Positions 7,542-16,666 of a stretch of DNA of 33,446 nt are shown piece by piece. Position 1 is the first letter of the stretch. The number at the start of each line of letters is the position of its first letter. Below the pieces are notes generated by a model. It was given only the letters and a program-made list of their open reading frames with translations, had not been told where the DNA came from and made no database searches. The DNA lies in NCBI GenBank assembly GCA_964482425.1, contig CAYZXN010000303.1, positions 1-33,446 of the forward strand, given 5' to 3'. The translations under genes were made by a program, and so were the position numbers. Origin of the DNA: WHTF01 sp964482425 (lineage in GTDB: Bacteria; Desulfobacterota; Binatia; UBA9968).

Positions 7542-9296
7542 TCACCTTCGAACAGCGCCGCAGTCGAGTGTTGAGTCAACCGGTCGGCCATCGACAACTC
7601 TCAGCTCCACACTGGAACTTCCATTCCATTCGTTCTCGCTCAAGCGGTAGACCAGATCGACAGCCACGCCGGGGCGAGCGGGAAAATCCTGTCCCACATG
7701 GAACGCCACTCCGTTGAAAAAACGCTCGGCTTGTTTGAAACGAAAGCGCGCGCCGATCGAGAACTCTTTCCTTTCGGAAATCTCGATCCCTTTGCTCATG
7801 AACAGCGGCTCCGGATTGGCCACTCCAAAGGGTTTCAGAACATCAATTTGACGCATCAAAGGAAATCCGATTTGCGAGAACGTCAGTTCGGCGTCGATTT
7901 CCAAGTATGGCAGGAGAGCTTCAGCCGACAAAGTCGCCCTAGCCACTGCATCAAATGAGTCGACAAAGCCGGACAAATTCTTTTCTTTAATCGTCAGACC
8001 GCCGGCATACTCATGCCCGCCGAATTTATCTAGAAAGTGGGCGCAGTGACGAAATCCCTCGACCATATGAAATCCGCGAATGCTGCGCGCAGAACCCTTG
8101 CCTTGCCCTGCCTGAAATCCGATCACGACGGTGGGACGATGAAATTTCTCCACCACGCGCGACGCAACAATGCCGAGCACGCCTGGATGCCAACCTTCTC
8201 CAGCAAGCACCAAAGAGTACGGCGTCGAATTGATAACCTTTTCCGCCTGCGTCAGTGCCTCCTCCAATACGTGAGTCTCCATTGCCCGGCGCTCGCGATT
8301 ATGCTCGTCAAGCTCTTGCGCGATGCGAAGCGCTGTTTCGAGCGAGCCGGTAGTCAACAGTTCGACCACTTTGACAGCATCGTCCATACGGCCGGCGGCA
8401 TTGATGCGAGGTCCCAACTGAAATCCTACCTGCCCCGCACTCACTTGACCGGTCCCCAACCCAGCGACTTGCTTGAGGGCTACTACGCCCGGGCGTTGCG
8501 AAACGCCAAGCTCGGCCAACCCGCGCTTGATCAATGTTCGGTTAACACCCTTAAGCGGAACCATATCGGCAATGGTGCCCAAGGTAACGATATCGAGGTG
8601 ACGACGAATGTCGGGCCCCGCCGAACCGCTGAACCATCCCACATTACGCAACCGCGCGCGCAGAGCGATGACGACATAGAAAGCCAATCCTGCCGCGCAT
8701 AAGCCTTTGTCGGGAAATGTGCAATCCTTGCGGTGCGGATTGACGATGGCAACCGCCTGTGGAAGGTGTTCGGGAGGTTGGTGATGATCGACAATGACAA
8801 CGTCGAGTCCCAGTGCATTAGCCGCCGCCACCTCGTCGTAGTTGGAAATTCCAGAATCAACCGTGACTACAAGATCAATTCCACCCTCTCTGAGCCGTCG
8901 AAGCCCTTCGATATTCAAGCCGTAGCCTTCGTCGATTCGATGGGGGACATAACAAACCGGGTTCACGCCGATTTCGCGCAAAAAAGAGACTAAAACCGCG
9001 GCGCCAGTAGTGCCGTCGACGTCGTAATCGCCCCATATACCAATGGATTCCGTCTTTTGTATGGCGCGAACTATTCGATCGACGGCGGTCTCCATATCCG
9101 CCATCAGAAAAGGCGAGGGGAGATCAGCATGAAGGCTGGAAGAAAGATAACACTTGGCAGCGTCAATGTCGGCCAGGTCGCGTAGGGCCATGATGCGCGC
9201 CACAAGCGCCGAAACCTTGAGCTCATTTGAACAGCGGGCGACAAACTCCTGGTCGGCTGTTTTGAGAATCCATCTCTTGCGAAGTTGCTCTTGCAT
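7542..9296 (-). CDS. recJ: Single-stranded-DNA-specific exonuclease RecJ
   Basis: RecJ degrades single-stranded DNA 5' to 3' in recombination and repair, using two metal ions. This 584-residue copy has the DHH-family motifs in order: DYDVDG at 90-95, VTVDSG with D147, DHH at 170-172, and TLGTIADMVPL with D244. The DHHA1-type segment carries LGPRINAAGRM, and a later GKGSARSIRGFHMVEGF and FGGHEYAGGLTI lead into a C-terminal OB-like domain. Length is typical for the family. The ATG at 9296 follows secF by 64 bases, and yhhQ starts 16 bases after the stop. The secDF-recJ order is common in several bacterial groups, including deltaproteobacteria. Confidence 0.95.
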   Translation of the reverse strand: MQEQLRKRWILKTADQEFVARCSNELKVSALVARIMALRDLADIDAAKCYLSSSLHADLPSPFLMADMETAVDRIVRAIQKTESIGIWGDYDVDGTTGAAVLVSFLREIGVNPVCYVPHRIDEGYGLNIEGLRRLREGGIDLVVTVDSGISNYDEVAAANALGLDVVIVDHHQPPEHLPQAVAIVNPHRKDCTFPDKGLCAAGLAFYVVIALRARLRNVGWFSGSAGPDIRRHLDIVTLGTIADMVPLKGVNRTLIKRGLAELGVSQRPGVVALKQVAGLGTGQVSAGQVGFQLGPRINAAGRMDDAVKVVELLTTGSLETALRIAQELDEHNRERRAMETHVLEEALTQAEKVINSTPYSLVLAGEGWHPGVLGIVASRVVEKFHRPTVVIGFQAGQGKGSARSIRGFHMVEGFRHCAHFLDKFGGHEYAGGLTIKEKNLSGFVDSFDAVARATLSAEALLPYLEIDAELTFSQIGFPLMRQIDVLKPFGVANPEPLFMSKGIEISERKEFSIGARFRFKQAERFFNGVAFHVGQDFPARPGVAVDLVYRLSENEWNGSSSVELRVVDGRPVDSTLDCGAVRR

Positions 9297-9360
9297 CTAT
9301 GTCGAACCGAGAGAGAGATACGTGAAGAGGTAATTGCTGTCTTCTGTCCGGCTCGGGTAA

Positions 9361-10263
9361 TTATCTTTTCGCAGGCTTCTTTTGCCACATCAGGATGATC
9401 GGACTGGCAATAAAAATTGTCGAGTAAACCCCGGATATAAAGCCTACCAAAAGGGTGAAAGCGAACGGGCGGATCACGGCGCCGCCGAGCAGGTACAGCG
9501 ATAGAAGCACAAAGAGGGCCGTGCCCGTGGTGAGAATAGTTCGGCTAAGGGTTTCGTTGATACTGATATTGATGATGCCTTCCAGGGATTCGCGCCTGAT
9601 CTTGCGCATGTTCTCGCGAATCCGGTCGCAGATAACAACGGTATCATTGACGGAAAATCCGACTATGGTCAAAAGCGCCGCTACGATGGTCAGATCGAAT
9701 TCATAATTGGCTATTATGAGAGCGCCCACGGCGATAAGAACGTCATGGACCAGCGCGACCACGGCGCCGAGCCCGAAACGCAGATCGAAGCGAAACCACA
9801 AATACGCCCCCATCATGATAGTCGCGACGATAACGGACAATGTCCCGCGCCGGCGCAGATCCTCGCCTATCTTAGGACCAACGGATTCAATCCGGCGCAG
9901 CTCGAATCTCTCTGGCCCGAACTGATCGGACAAGGCCTTTCTGACCTGTTCTCCAAGCACGCCGATTTCCACCGAAGTTCTGTCCAAGCGGACAAGATAC
10001 TCATTCTCGCCGGCCTGGCCGAAATCCTGGATGACGCTGCCGCCTAAATTAATCTTATCGAATGCCTGGCGAATCTCCGGTATTGTCACGTTCTGCTGAA
10101 ACTTGAGATGCACCATTGTGCCGCCGGCGAAATCGACCCCTAAATTGGGACCTTTGGTGAACAGCAAGATCAGCACGAGCAGATTCAAGATGGTCGATAT
10201 CGTAACCGCGGCCTTGCGGTAGCGGGTAAACGGGATTTTTAAGCCCGGTTTGATGAGCTCCAT
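9361..10263 (-). CDS. secF: Protein translocase subunit SecF
   Basis: SecF, with SecD, uses the proton-motive force to finish moving secreted proteins across the inner membrane. The 300-residue protein shows an N-terminal membrane segment (residues 18-36), the periplasmic P1-type region starting GVDFAGGTMVHLKF, the hallmark ESVGPKIGEDLRRRG before the second membrane segment, and five closing segments ending at a basic tail WQKKPAKR. RND-family residues such as FSVNDTVVICDRIREN (near residues 198-214) are intact. GAGGAGAG precedes the ATG, and only eight bases separate it from the secD stop. Confidence 0.96.
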   Translation of the reverse strand: MELIKPGLKIPFTRYRKAAVTISTILNLLVLILLFTKGPNLGVDFAGGTMVHLKFQQNVTIPEIRQAFDKINLGGSVIQDFGQAGENEYLVRLDRTSVEIGVLGEQVRKALSDQFGPERFELRRIESVGPKIGEDLRRRGTLSVIVATIMMGAYLWFRFDLRFGLGAVVALVHDVLIAVGALIIANYEFDLTIVAALLTIVGFSVNDTVVICDRIRENMRKIRRESLEGIINISINETLSRTILTTGTALFVLLSLYLLGGAVIRPFAFTLLVGFISGVYSTIFIASPIILMWQKKPAKR

Positions 10264-10271
10264 ACTCTCCT

Positions 10272-11870
10272 CTATATGCTCACACGCGCCAGTCTACGGG
10301 AGCTAATGCGAAAATCGTAATAAACGCGAGTTAAATAGACAGCCGTGATTACCGTCGTCAGAATACCGATGCACAACGTAACAGCAAAGCCTTTGATCGG
10401 ACCCGTGCCGAACTGAAACAGAATAACGCCTGATAGAAAAGTCGTGACGTTTGAATCCAGGATTGCCGGCAACGCGTTCCGATAACCCGCTTCAACAGCC
10501 GAGCGCGGCGCGCGTCCGGCTCGCAGTTCCTCGCGTATGCGTTCGTTAATTAAGACATTGGCATCCACCGCCATTCCAATCGTGAGCACGATTCCGGCAA
10601 TACCCGGCAATGTCAACACCGCTTGAAAACCAGCCAGAATTGAAAACAGGAATAAGACGTTGAACAGCAGCGCTACCACCGCGACCAGGCCGGCGCCTTT
10701 ATAGTAGGCAATCATGAAAATAACGACGAAGACGCCCCCAACGATAAAAGAGTTTATCCCTTGTTTGATGGAGTCCTGGCCGAGTGAAGGCCCTACCGTC
10801 CGCTCTTCAACAATCTCCACAGGTGCCGGCAGCGCGCCGGCGCGCAGAATAATGGCCAGATCGCGTGCTTCCTTAATATCGAAACTCCCGGTGATAGAAG
10901 CCCTGCCTCCGCCGATCCTTTCCTGAATCACAGGCGCCGAATAAACCCGATTATCAAGCACGATCGCAAGCCGCCGGCGCACGTTCTCTCCGGTGATCTG
11001 CTCGAACAAACGTGCGCCACTGGGGTTCAGAATCAGTTCGACGTAGGGTCCCTGCAATTGCGTGCTCGGTCGCACTCTGGCATCTGAGATATACTCGCCG
11101 GTCATCAGTGTACGCGACTCCAGCACATATGCCGTTTTCGCGCCCATACCGGCTTCACCGCTTTCCCCGTAACCGTAAAGTATCTGCCGGCCGGGCGGCG
11201 GGCCGCTCCGTACGGCGCTCTCGACATCCGCATTGTCGTCGACCAATTTGAACTCGAGCAGCGCGGTTTTGCCGATGATCTGCTTGGCCCTGTCCGGATC
11301 TTGAATACCCGGCAGCTGGACGAGAATGTCCTGTTGTCCTTGTCGCTGTATGATCGGCTCACTGACACCGAACTGGTCGATCCGATTGCGGATGGTCTCG
11401 AGCGACTGATCCACGGCAAAATCGCGCACGGCGCGTATCTCTTCTTTACTGAGCGTCACGATGAAATCAGTCGTTCCGGCTGTGGTCTGAGTCGTGATGA
11501 TGGTCAGGTTCGGAAAATCTCCCTTTAACACACCGCGCACTCGCTCGACGCTCTGGGCCGGAGCTTTGATCTGCAACTGCATGCCCTGGCTCCGCTCCAC
11601 GGCAACGCCCGACAAACCGCGTTCGCGGAATAGGCCAGCGAGGTCATTTCGGACTCTTTCCAAATTGTGCTCGACGGCTTTGTCTACTTGCACCTCCAAA
11701 ATCAGATGACTACCGCCTTGCAAGTCCAATCCCAAATGGATTTTTTCCGAAGGCAGAAAGCTGCTCCACCAAGACGGCAACTGATCGACAAGCGTCGGAG
11801 TTAGATAGACGAGAGCAGCCAAAGCTGCAGTAGCGAACATTATAAAGCGATACAAAACACCGCGTCGCAT
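10272..11870 (-). CDS. secD: Protein translocase subunit SecD
   Basis: SecD is the larger partner of SecF in the Sec auxiliary complex. This 532-residue copy has an N-terminal membrane segment (residues 8-28), the signature GLDLQGGSHLILEV, two periplasmic P1 subregions including DQFGVSEPIIQRQG and LPGIQDPDRA, then VEERTVGPSLGQDSIKQG and five C-terminal membrane segments with GMAVDANVLINERIREELR. Length fits typical SecD. Its Shine-Dalgarno GGAG overlaps the last codons of yajC, whose stop is three bases upstream of the secD ATG, so translation is probably coupled. Confidence 0.97.
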   Translation of the reverse strand: MRRGVLYRFIMFATAALAALVYLTPTLVDQLPSWWSSFLPSEKIHLGLDLQGGSHLILEVQVDKAVEHNLERVRNDLAGLFRERGLSGVAVERSQGMQLQIKAPAQSVERVRGVLKGDFPNLTIITTQTTAGTTDFIVTLSKEEIRAVRDFAVDQSLETIRNRIDQFGVSEPIIQRQGQQDILVQLPGIQDPDRAKQIIGKTALLEFKLVDDNADVESAVRSGPPPGRQILYGYGESGEAGMGAKTAYVLESRTLMTGEYISDARVRPSTQLQGPYVELILNPSGARLFEQITGENVRRRLAIVLDNRVYSAPVIQERIGGGRASITGSFDIKEARDLAIILRAGALPAPVEIVEERTVGPSLGQDSIKQGINSFIVGGVFVVIFMIAYYKGAGLVAVVALLFNVLFLFSILAGFQAVLTLPGIAGIVLTIGMAVDANVLINERIREELRAGRAPRSAVEAGYRNALPAILDSNVTTFLSGVILFQFGTGPIKGFAVTLCIGILTTVITAVYLTRVYYDFRISSRRLARVSI

Positions 11871-11873
11871 TCT

Positions 11874-12209
11874 CTACTCCTTTGCATCCTTAGGTGGATT
11901 TTTCTCGCCCGTTATCACGGCAGAGATCTGAGGCCGGTTCACGCGGATCCTCACGTTGGGCGCCACCTCCAAAGTCACCACATTATCCGCCAGGGCCGTC
12001 ACCTTACCGTAAATTCCTCCCGAGGTCATCACTTCATCATTCTTTTTGAGCCGGCCGAGCATTTGTTGATGATCCCTAGCCTTCTTCTGCTGGGGCCTTA
12101 TGAGCAAAAAGTAAAAAATCACAAAAACCAAGACCAGCGGCAAGAAGCTGAGCAACTGGCTTGGCCCTCCTGCCCCCGGCGCGCTCTGCGCAAATGCAAT
12201 ATCTATCAT
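11874..12209 (-). CDS. yajC: Preprotein translocase subunit YajC
   Basis: YajC is a small single-pass inner-membrane protein that associates with SecDF. The 111-residue product has a membrane segment at about residues 19-40 (LLSFLPLVLVFVIFYFLLI) followed by the family hallmark RPQQKKARDHQQML and a cytoplasmic domain with KKNDEVMTSGGIYGKV and VVTLEVAPNVRIRVNR. GGAGGAGGAATC before the ATG is a strong ribosome binding site. It sits 18 bases after tgt and directly before secD, the classic tgt-yajC-secDF order. Confidence 0.96.
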   Translation of the reverse strand: MIDIAFAQSAPGAGGPSQLLSFLPLVLVFVIFYFLLIRPQQKKARDHQQMLGRLKKNDEVMTSGGIYGKVTALADNVVTLEVAPNVRIRVNRPQISAVITGEKNPPKDAKE

Positions 12210-12227
12210 GATTCCTCCTCCGATAGG

Positions 12228-13331
12228 TTAACTAACCAGGATTTGTGCCGGCGATTCTAAGATCGGCCGTCCGTCACGAATCGACTCACGACACCTTTTC
12301 ATGAGCCCGTGGTAAAAGTAAAGATTATGCAAGCTGTTTAGCTGTGATGACAGGATCTCTCCCGCCATATATAAATGTCGCAGATAAGCACGCGAGAAAT
12401 TCCGACAGGTGTAGCACTGGCACGCGTCGTCCACTGGGTGTGGATCCCGGGCAAACTCGGCGCGCTTGATGTTGAGCCTGCCGTTAGAGGTAAACAGAGT
12501 ACCGTTTCGCGCGTTCCGTGTCGGAATGACGCAGTCGAACATATCGAATCCGGCGCGCACGGCATCGATGATATCTTCGGGCCTGCCTACTCCCATCAGA
12601 TAACGCGGTCGGTCCTCAGGTAGGAGACCGGCCGTGTAGGCGCTCATGGCGTGCAGCATTACCTCGCCCTCGCCAACTCCCAGACCTCCAACTGCAAATC
12701 CTTCGAAAGGCATGACATTCATCTCATCCACACACCATTGACGCAGATCCTCGTGCATGCCGCCTTGAACGATCCCGAACAGTAACTGACCTCTCTTAGC
12801 CCGAGCTCGCAGACATCGCTCAGCCCAGCGAACCGTCCGCTCGGTGGAAGCGCGGACGTACTTTCGGTCGGCGTCGTGCGGAATGCACTCATCCAAAGTC
12901 ATCGCGATGTCGCTTCCTAAAGTTTCCTGAATTTCCACGACCTTTTCCGGTGTGAGCAGATGATAGGAGCCGTCGAGGTGTGATTGAAAGCGCACACCCT
13001 CTTCGGAAATCTTGCGCATCGCGCCAAGGCTAAACACTTGGTACCCGCCGCTATCGGTCAGAATCGGACCGTCCCAAGCCATAAACTTATGCAAACCGCC
13101 CAATTCCTGAATCAAGCCGGCCCCTGGACGCAAGTAGAGGTGATAGGTATTGCCAAGCAGAATCTGGCAGCCCATTTCAACCAGATCTCTCGGCAAGACC
13201 GCTTTTACCGTCGCTTGTGTCCCCACCGGCATGAAGCAAGGAGTCTCAATTGAGCCGTGAACGGTTTCCAAACGGCCCAGACGTGCGCGGCTTGCCGCAT
13301 CTTTTCTAATTACCGCGAAATGATTAACCAT
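12228..13331 (-). CDS. tgt: tRNA-guanine transglycosylase (Tgt)
   Basis: Tgt replaces guanine 34 in the anticodon of GUN-type tRNAs with preQ1 during queuosine synthesis. From the start used here the protein has 367 residues. Key sites are the general-base aspartate D93 in LTDSGGYQVFSL, GGLGVGEG, the nucleophile D266 in FDCVIPTRNARNG, and the zinc site C304, C306, C309 and H335. The ATG at 13331 gives the usual family N-terminus (FAVIRKDAASRARLG). The frame extends to a TTG at 13391, so the start is not certain, and no strong Shine-Dalgarno is seen before either. It follows queA and precedes yajC in the same direction. Confidence 0.95.
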   Translation of the reverse strand: MVNHFAVIRKDAASRARLGRLETVHGSIETPCFMPVGTQATVKAVLPRDLVEMGCQILLGNTYHLYLRPGAGLIQELGGLHKFMAWDGPILTDSGGYQVFSLGAMRKISEEGVRFQSHLDGSYHLLTPEKVVEIQETLGSDIAMTLDECIPHDADRKYVRASTERTVRWAERCLRARAKRGQLLFGIVQGGMHEDLRQWCVDEMNVMPFEGFAVGGLGVGEGEVMLHAMSAYTAGLLPEDRPRYLMGVGRPEDIIDAVRAGFDMFDCVIPTRNARNGTLFTSNGRLNIKRAEFARDPHPVDDACQCYTCRNFSRAYLRHLYMAGEILSSQLNSLHNLYFYHGLMKRCRESIRDGRPILESPAQILVS

Positions 13332-13421
13332 AAACAGATGAGAGAAACGCAGCGACAAACCTAAACGTGAGGTAGACTCTAGGGAAATCAACTGAGATTC
13401 CCGGCGCCGATTCGATGCTGT

Positions 13422-14456
13422 TCACAAAATCAGCATTGCATCGCCATAACTGTAAAAGCGGTATTTCATCTTGATTGCCTCAGCGTAGGCTGCGCGCACC
13501 AACTCCAGCCCTGCGAAGGCCGCCACAAGAACCAGTGGCGTTGAACCGGGCAAATGAAAGTTCGTGATCAAAGCGTCGACCACGCGAAATGGGTCGCCTG
13601 GACGTATGAAGAGTCGCGCGATGCCCTCGTCAGCCTCCACTTGCCCTTTTTGCTGCGCAACCCATTCCAGAGTTCGCGTGCTCGTCGAACCTACTGCAAC
13701 GACGCGCCGACCGCTTCGTTTTGCTTGGTGAATCTTAGATGCCGCATCGCTCTGGAGAACGTAACGCTCTCCTTCCATCCGGTGGTTCTCCACCTGCGCC
13801 GTGCGGATCGGTTGGAAGGTACCCGGCCCAACATGCAGCGTCAACACGGCCTTCTCAACCCCTTTCGTTTGCAACCTTTCCAACAACTCCGCGGTAAAAT
13901 GAAATCCGGCGGTCGGTGCCGCGATGGCGCCCGGCTGGGCCGCATACACAGTCTGGTAACGCTGCCTATCCGACGCAGATACTCCGCGTTGCCGTCGCAC
14001 GTACGGTGGTAAGGGGGGTTCGCCCAACGCGTCCAGTCGAGCATCAAAATCTCCGGCGTGATGAAATTCCACGCCAAAACGTCCGCGCCCAAGATCACCG
14101 ATAACGTCGGCGCTCATGTCGCTAAAAATAAGCCGGCTTCCAATCCGGGGCTTTTTGGCAGAGTCAATCAGCGCAATCCAAAGACTCCGCGCGTCGGGGA
14201 AGCGTTCCAGCAATAATACCTCAACGGTGCCGCCGCTTTCCTTGACACCGCGCAATCGTGCTGGAAAGACCTTGGTGTCATTGAGAACGATCAAATCGCC
14301 GCTATCGAGAAAATCGCCCAGATCGGAAAACACCGCATGGATTAATTCGCCGGTGACCCGCTTGACAACCAGGAGACGAGAGTCTTCCCGTCTGCGGCTG
14401 GGAAAAGAAGCAATCAAGCCGTGGGGCAGCTCATAATGCAACTCTGCGAGATCCAT
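13422..14456 (-). CDS. queA: S-adenosylmethionine:tRNA ribosyltransferase-isomerase (QueA)
   Basis: QueA converts preQ1 at tRNA position 34 to epoxyqueuosine, taking the ribosyl part from S-adenosylmethionine. The 344-residue product starts with the family pattern MDLAELHYELPHGLIASFP and carries DTKVFPARLRG, ALGEPPLPPYVRR, AAPTAGFHFTAELLERL, HVGPGTFQPIR, STSTRTLEW and NFHLPGSTPLVLVAAF, all characteristic. I used the ATG at 14456. An upstream extension to 14519 from a TTG adds 21 residues that do not fit the family. Tgt, the preceding enzyme of the same pathway, is the next gene downstream. Confidence 0.95.
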   Translation of the reverse strand: MDLAELHYELPHGLIASFPSRRREDSRLLVVKRVTGELIHAVFSDLGDFLDSGDLIVLNDTKVFPARLRGVKESGGTVEVLLLERFPDARSLWIALIDSAKKPRIGSRLIFSDMSADVIGDLGRGRFGVEFHHAGDFDARLDALGEPPLPPYVRRQRGVSASDRQRYQTVYAAQPGAIAAPTAGFHFTAELLERLQTKGVEKAVLTLHVGPGTFQPIRTAQVENHRMEGERYVLQSDAASKIHQAKRSGRRVVAVGSTSTRTLEWVAQQKGQVEADEGIARLFIRPGDPFRVVDALITNFHLPGSTPLVLVAAFAGLELVRAAYAEAIKMKYRFYSYGDAMLIL

Positions 14457-14571
14457 AGCTACGCGGTTCACCGATGCAATGCGGCGTAAGGCTGCGCCAG
14501 ATGACACTCTCACTCGCAACCTGCCCCTGGCAGTCGCAACCCAATCGAAAACGATGCCCAGGCTGTGCGTT

Positions 14572-15330
14572 CTAAGTTTGATCGTTTTTTTTCAGGAACG
14601 GAGTCAAAAGATCGATCGGCACCGGGAAGATTGTTGTAGAATTCTTGTCTGAAGCTACCTCGACAAGGCTCTGCAGAAAGCGAAGCTGTATAGCCACCGG
14701 TTGTTTTCCGAGAACCTCGGCAGCGTCGGCCAATTTCTGCGCCGCTTGAAATTCACCGTCGGCATGAATCACCTTGGCGCGTCGTTCCCGCTCGGCCTCC
14801 GCCTGTTTGGCCATGGCTCGCTGCATCTCCTGCGGCAGATCGATATGTTTGAGTTCCACCAGAACTACTTTGATGCCCCAAGGGTCGGTTTGCGCGTCGA
14901 GAATTTCCTGAATGCGGCTATTGATCCTTTCACGCTCGGCAAGCAGCTCATCCAACTCCGCCTGACCACAGACACTTCGAAGCGTCACCTGGGCAAGTTG
15001 GGATGTCGCAAACAGATAGTTCTCCACCTCCCTGACCGCCTTATTCGGCTCCAACACTCTAAAGTAGAGCACAGCATTCACCTTGACCGATACGTTATCG
15101 CGGGTGATCACGTCTTGGGACGGAACATCCATCGTTACCGTACGCAAGTCCATCTTAACCATCTTTTCGATGCCTGGAATGATATAGATCAATCCCGGAC
15201 CCCGAGAGCCGACCATACGGCCGAGTCGAAAGACAACTCCCCGTTCGTACTCCTTGAGGATCTTGATGCCGCTGATGATGGCGGCAATAACGATGATCAG
15301 AAATGTAATCGGAGCGCCTAATCCAAACAT
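14572..15330 (-). CDS. Slipin / stomatin-like SPFH-domain membrane protein
   Basis: This 252-residue protein has one N-terminal membrane segment (about residues 6-24) and an SPFH (band 7) domain from KEYERGVVFRLGRMVG through the helical region with AMAKQAEAERERRAKVI. SPFH proteins form large ring-like assemblies on membranes and often regulate membrane proteases. The ATG at 15330 is preceded by GGAGGAGGT at good spacing; a GTG two codons earlier would overlap that site. The gene starts 19 bases after nfeD, and slipin-NfeD pairs are a well-known conserved unit in which the membrane protease is thought to cleave the SPFH partner. A later domain KNSTTIFPVPIDLL matches slipin ends. Confidence 0.93.
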   Translation of the reverse strand: MFGLGAPITFLIIVIAAIISGIKILKEYERGVVFRLGRMVGSRGPGLIYIIPGIEKMVKMDLRTVTMDVPSQDVITRDNVSVKVNAVLYFRVLEPNKAVREVENYLFATSQLAQVTLRSVCGQAELDELLAERERINSRIQEILDAQTDPWGIKVVLVELKHIDLPQEMQRAMAKQAEAERERRAKVIHADGEFQAAQKLADAAEVLGKQPVAIQLRFLQSLVEVASDKNSTTIFPVPIDLLTPFLKKNDQT

Positions 15331-15349
15331 ATTCACCTCCTCCGCTAAA

Positions 15350-16666
15350 TCACGATGTGCGTCCGGGAAGCCGCTTCACCTTGAGATTCATGCCGTCGTA
15401 ACCGACCACTTGAACCTTTTCACCCACATCGATTTCTCCATCTGCTTGCGCATTCCAGTATTCGCCATGCACGAACACTTTACCCGAGGGACTTAGCCTT
15501 CCTCTCACCTCGCCGATCTCACCGACCAAGCCATCCATTCCCATGGTCGGTTTGGCTTTCTGCGAACGAAACACCAGATAGCTGATCGCAAGAACCAGAG
15601 AAGACATGGTGATCACTGCGGTAAAGATGATCGAGCGGTCGATAGTCAGGTCGGAATTGGGTGTATCGAAAAGCAAAAAGGAGCCCAGCGCGAGCGAAAT
15701 GACCCCGCCGATGCCGAGAATTCCAAAGCTGGGCATGAACGCTTCGCCGACAAGAAGCGCGATACCGAGCAGAATCAGGATCAGACCGGCATAATTAAAG
15801 GAAAGAAGCTGCAGCGAAATCAACGCCATCACCAAACAGATCGCACCGGTCACCCCCGGAAACATGACCCCTGGATTGGAAAATTCCATGTACAGCCCGA
15901 GGATGCCGGCCATCAGCAGCATGTAGGCGATATTGGGATCGGCGATCGCGTTGATGATCTTTTGTTTGAGGCTCATCTCATGGCGCACAATGCCGGCGCC
16001 TTTCACCGAAAGTGTCATCATGCGCCCATCCAGATCGACCTTGCGGCCGTCGGCTTGACTCAGCAAGTCGTCAATGTTTTTGGCTACGATGTCAATAACG
16101 TTTTTTTTGAGCGCGTCGGTTTCGGTAATGGAGACGCTCTTGCGCACGGCCTCGATCGCCCATTCGGTATTTCGGCCGCGCTTTTGAGCAATGGTCTCAC
16201 TAAAGGAGGCGGTGAAGTTTTCGATCTTTTCGCCCATGACTCCTTTAACTTCCTGACCGCCGCCGGCCACCGGATGAGCCGCACCGATATTGGTGGCCGG
16301 CGCCATAGCTGCAACATGCGCCGCCATGGTAATGAAAACACCGGCCGACCCCGCGCCACCGCCGCTCGGCGCCACATAGACCATAATGGGCACTGGCGCT
16401 CCGAGCATTTCCTTCACAATCGTTCGAGTGGAGCTCAACAACCCGCCCGGTGTGTCGAGCTGAATGATCAGCGCACGCGCACCGTTGGCTTTCGCTCGGC
16501 CGATGCTTTCGCGGATGAAATCATCGACAGCCGGATTGATCGAGCCGTCGATCACAATCAAGTCAACATGCGCCGCCGAGAGATCTGACGGGTCTTTTGT
16601 CTGCGCCAAGGCGGACAGTCCCACCGCCATTAACGACAGGAACAAGAAAATTCTAAGCCGTTTCAC
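15350..16666 (-). CDS. Long-form NfeD membrane serine protease (ClpP-class)
   Basis: This is the long form of NfeD with 438 residues: a signal peptide (residues 1-21, ending SALAQ), a ClpP-like serine protease domain (about 33-205), a membrane block of about four to five segments (245-365), and a C-terminal OB-fold NfeD domain (375-435). In the studied Pyrococcus homologue a Ser-Lys pair is catalytic; the likely equivalents here are S107 in GSAG and K147 in VMGEK. The start is a GTG at 16666, inside the end of the uracil-DNA glycosylase gene, so the two overlap by 14 bases. It is followed by its usual partner slipin. The role is membrane protein quality control, by family analogy. Confidence 0.93.
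   Translation of the reverse strand: MKRLRIFLFLSLMAVGLSALAQTKDPSDLSAAHVDLIVIDGSINPAVDDFIRESIGRAKANGARALIIQLDTPGGLLSSTRTIVKEMLGAPVPIMVYVAPSGGGAGSAGVFITMAAHVAAMAPATNIGAAHPVAGGGQEVKGVMGEKIENFTASFSETIAQKRGRNTEWAIEAVRKSVSITETDALKKNVIDIVAKNIDDLLSQADGRKVDLDGRMMTLSVKGAGIVRHEMSLKQKIINAIADPNIAYMLLMAGILGLYMEFSNPGVMFPGVTGAICLVMALISLQLLSFNYAGLILILLGIALLVGEAFMPSFGILGIGGVISLALGSFLLFDTPNSDLTIDRSIIFTAVITMSSLVLAISYLVFRSQKAKPTMGMDGLVGEIGEVRGRLSPSGKVFVHGEYWNAQADGEIDVGEKVQVVGYDGMNLKVKRLPGRTS

Noticed and set aside
7001..7717. 238-codon plus-strand frame opposite the transporter gene
   Set aside because: The translation is highly polar without domain features, while the opposite strand encodes a clear membrane protein.
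8037..8702. 221-codon plus-strand frame inside recJ
   Set aside because: RecJ motifs on the minus strand are intact over the whole stretch; this frame is a shadow.
14457..14571. Possible tRNA or riboswitch upstream of queA (the upstream frame reads MRVRVSSGA, a translation often produced by tRNA T-arms)
   Set aside because: The sequence has no GGTTCGA T-loop, no cloverleaf and no preQ1 aptamer pattern; only a short CTGCC/GGCAG stem is present.
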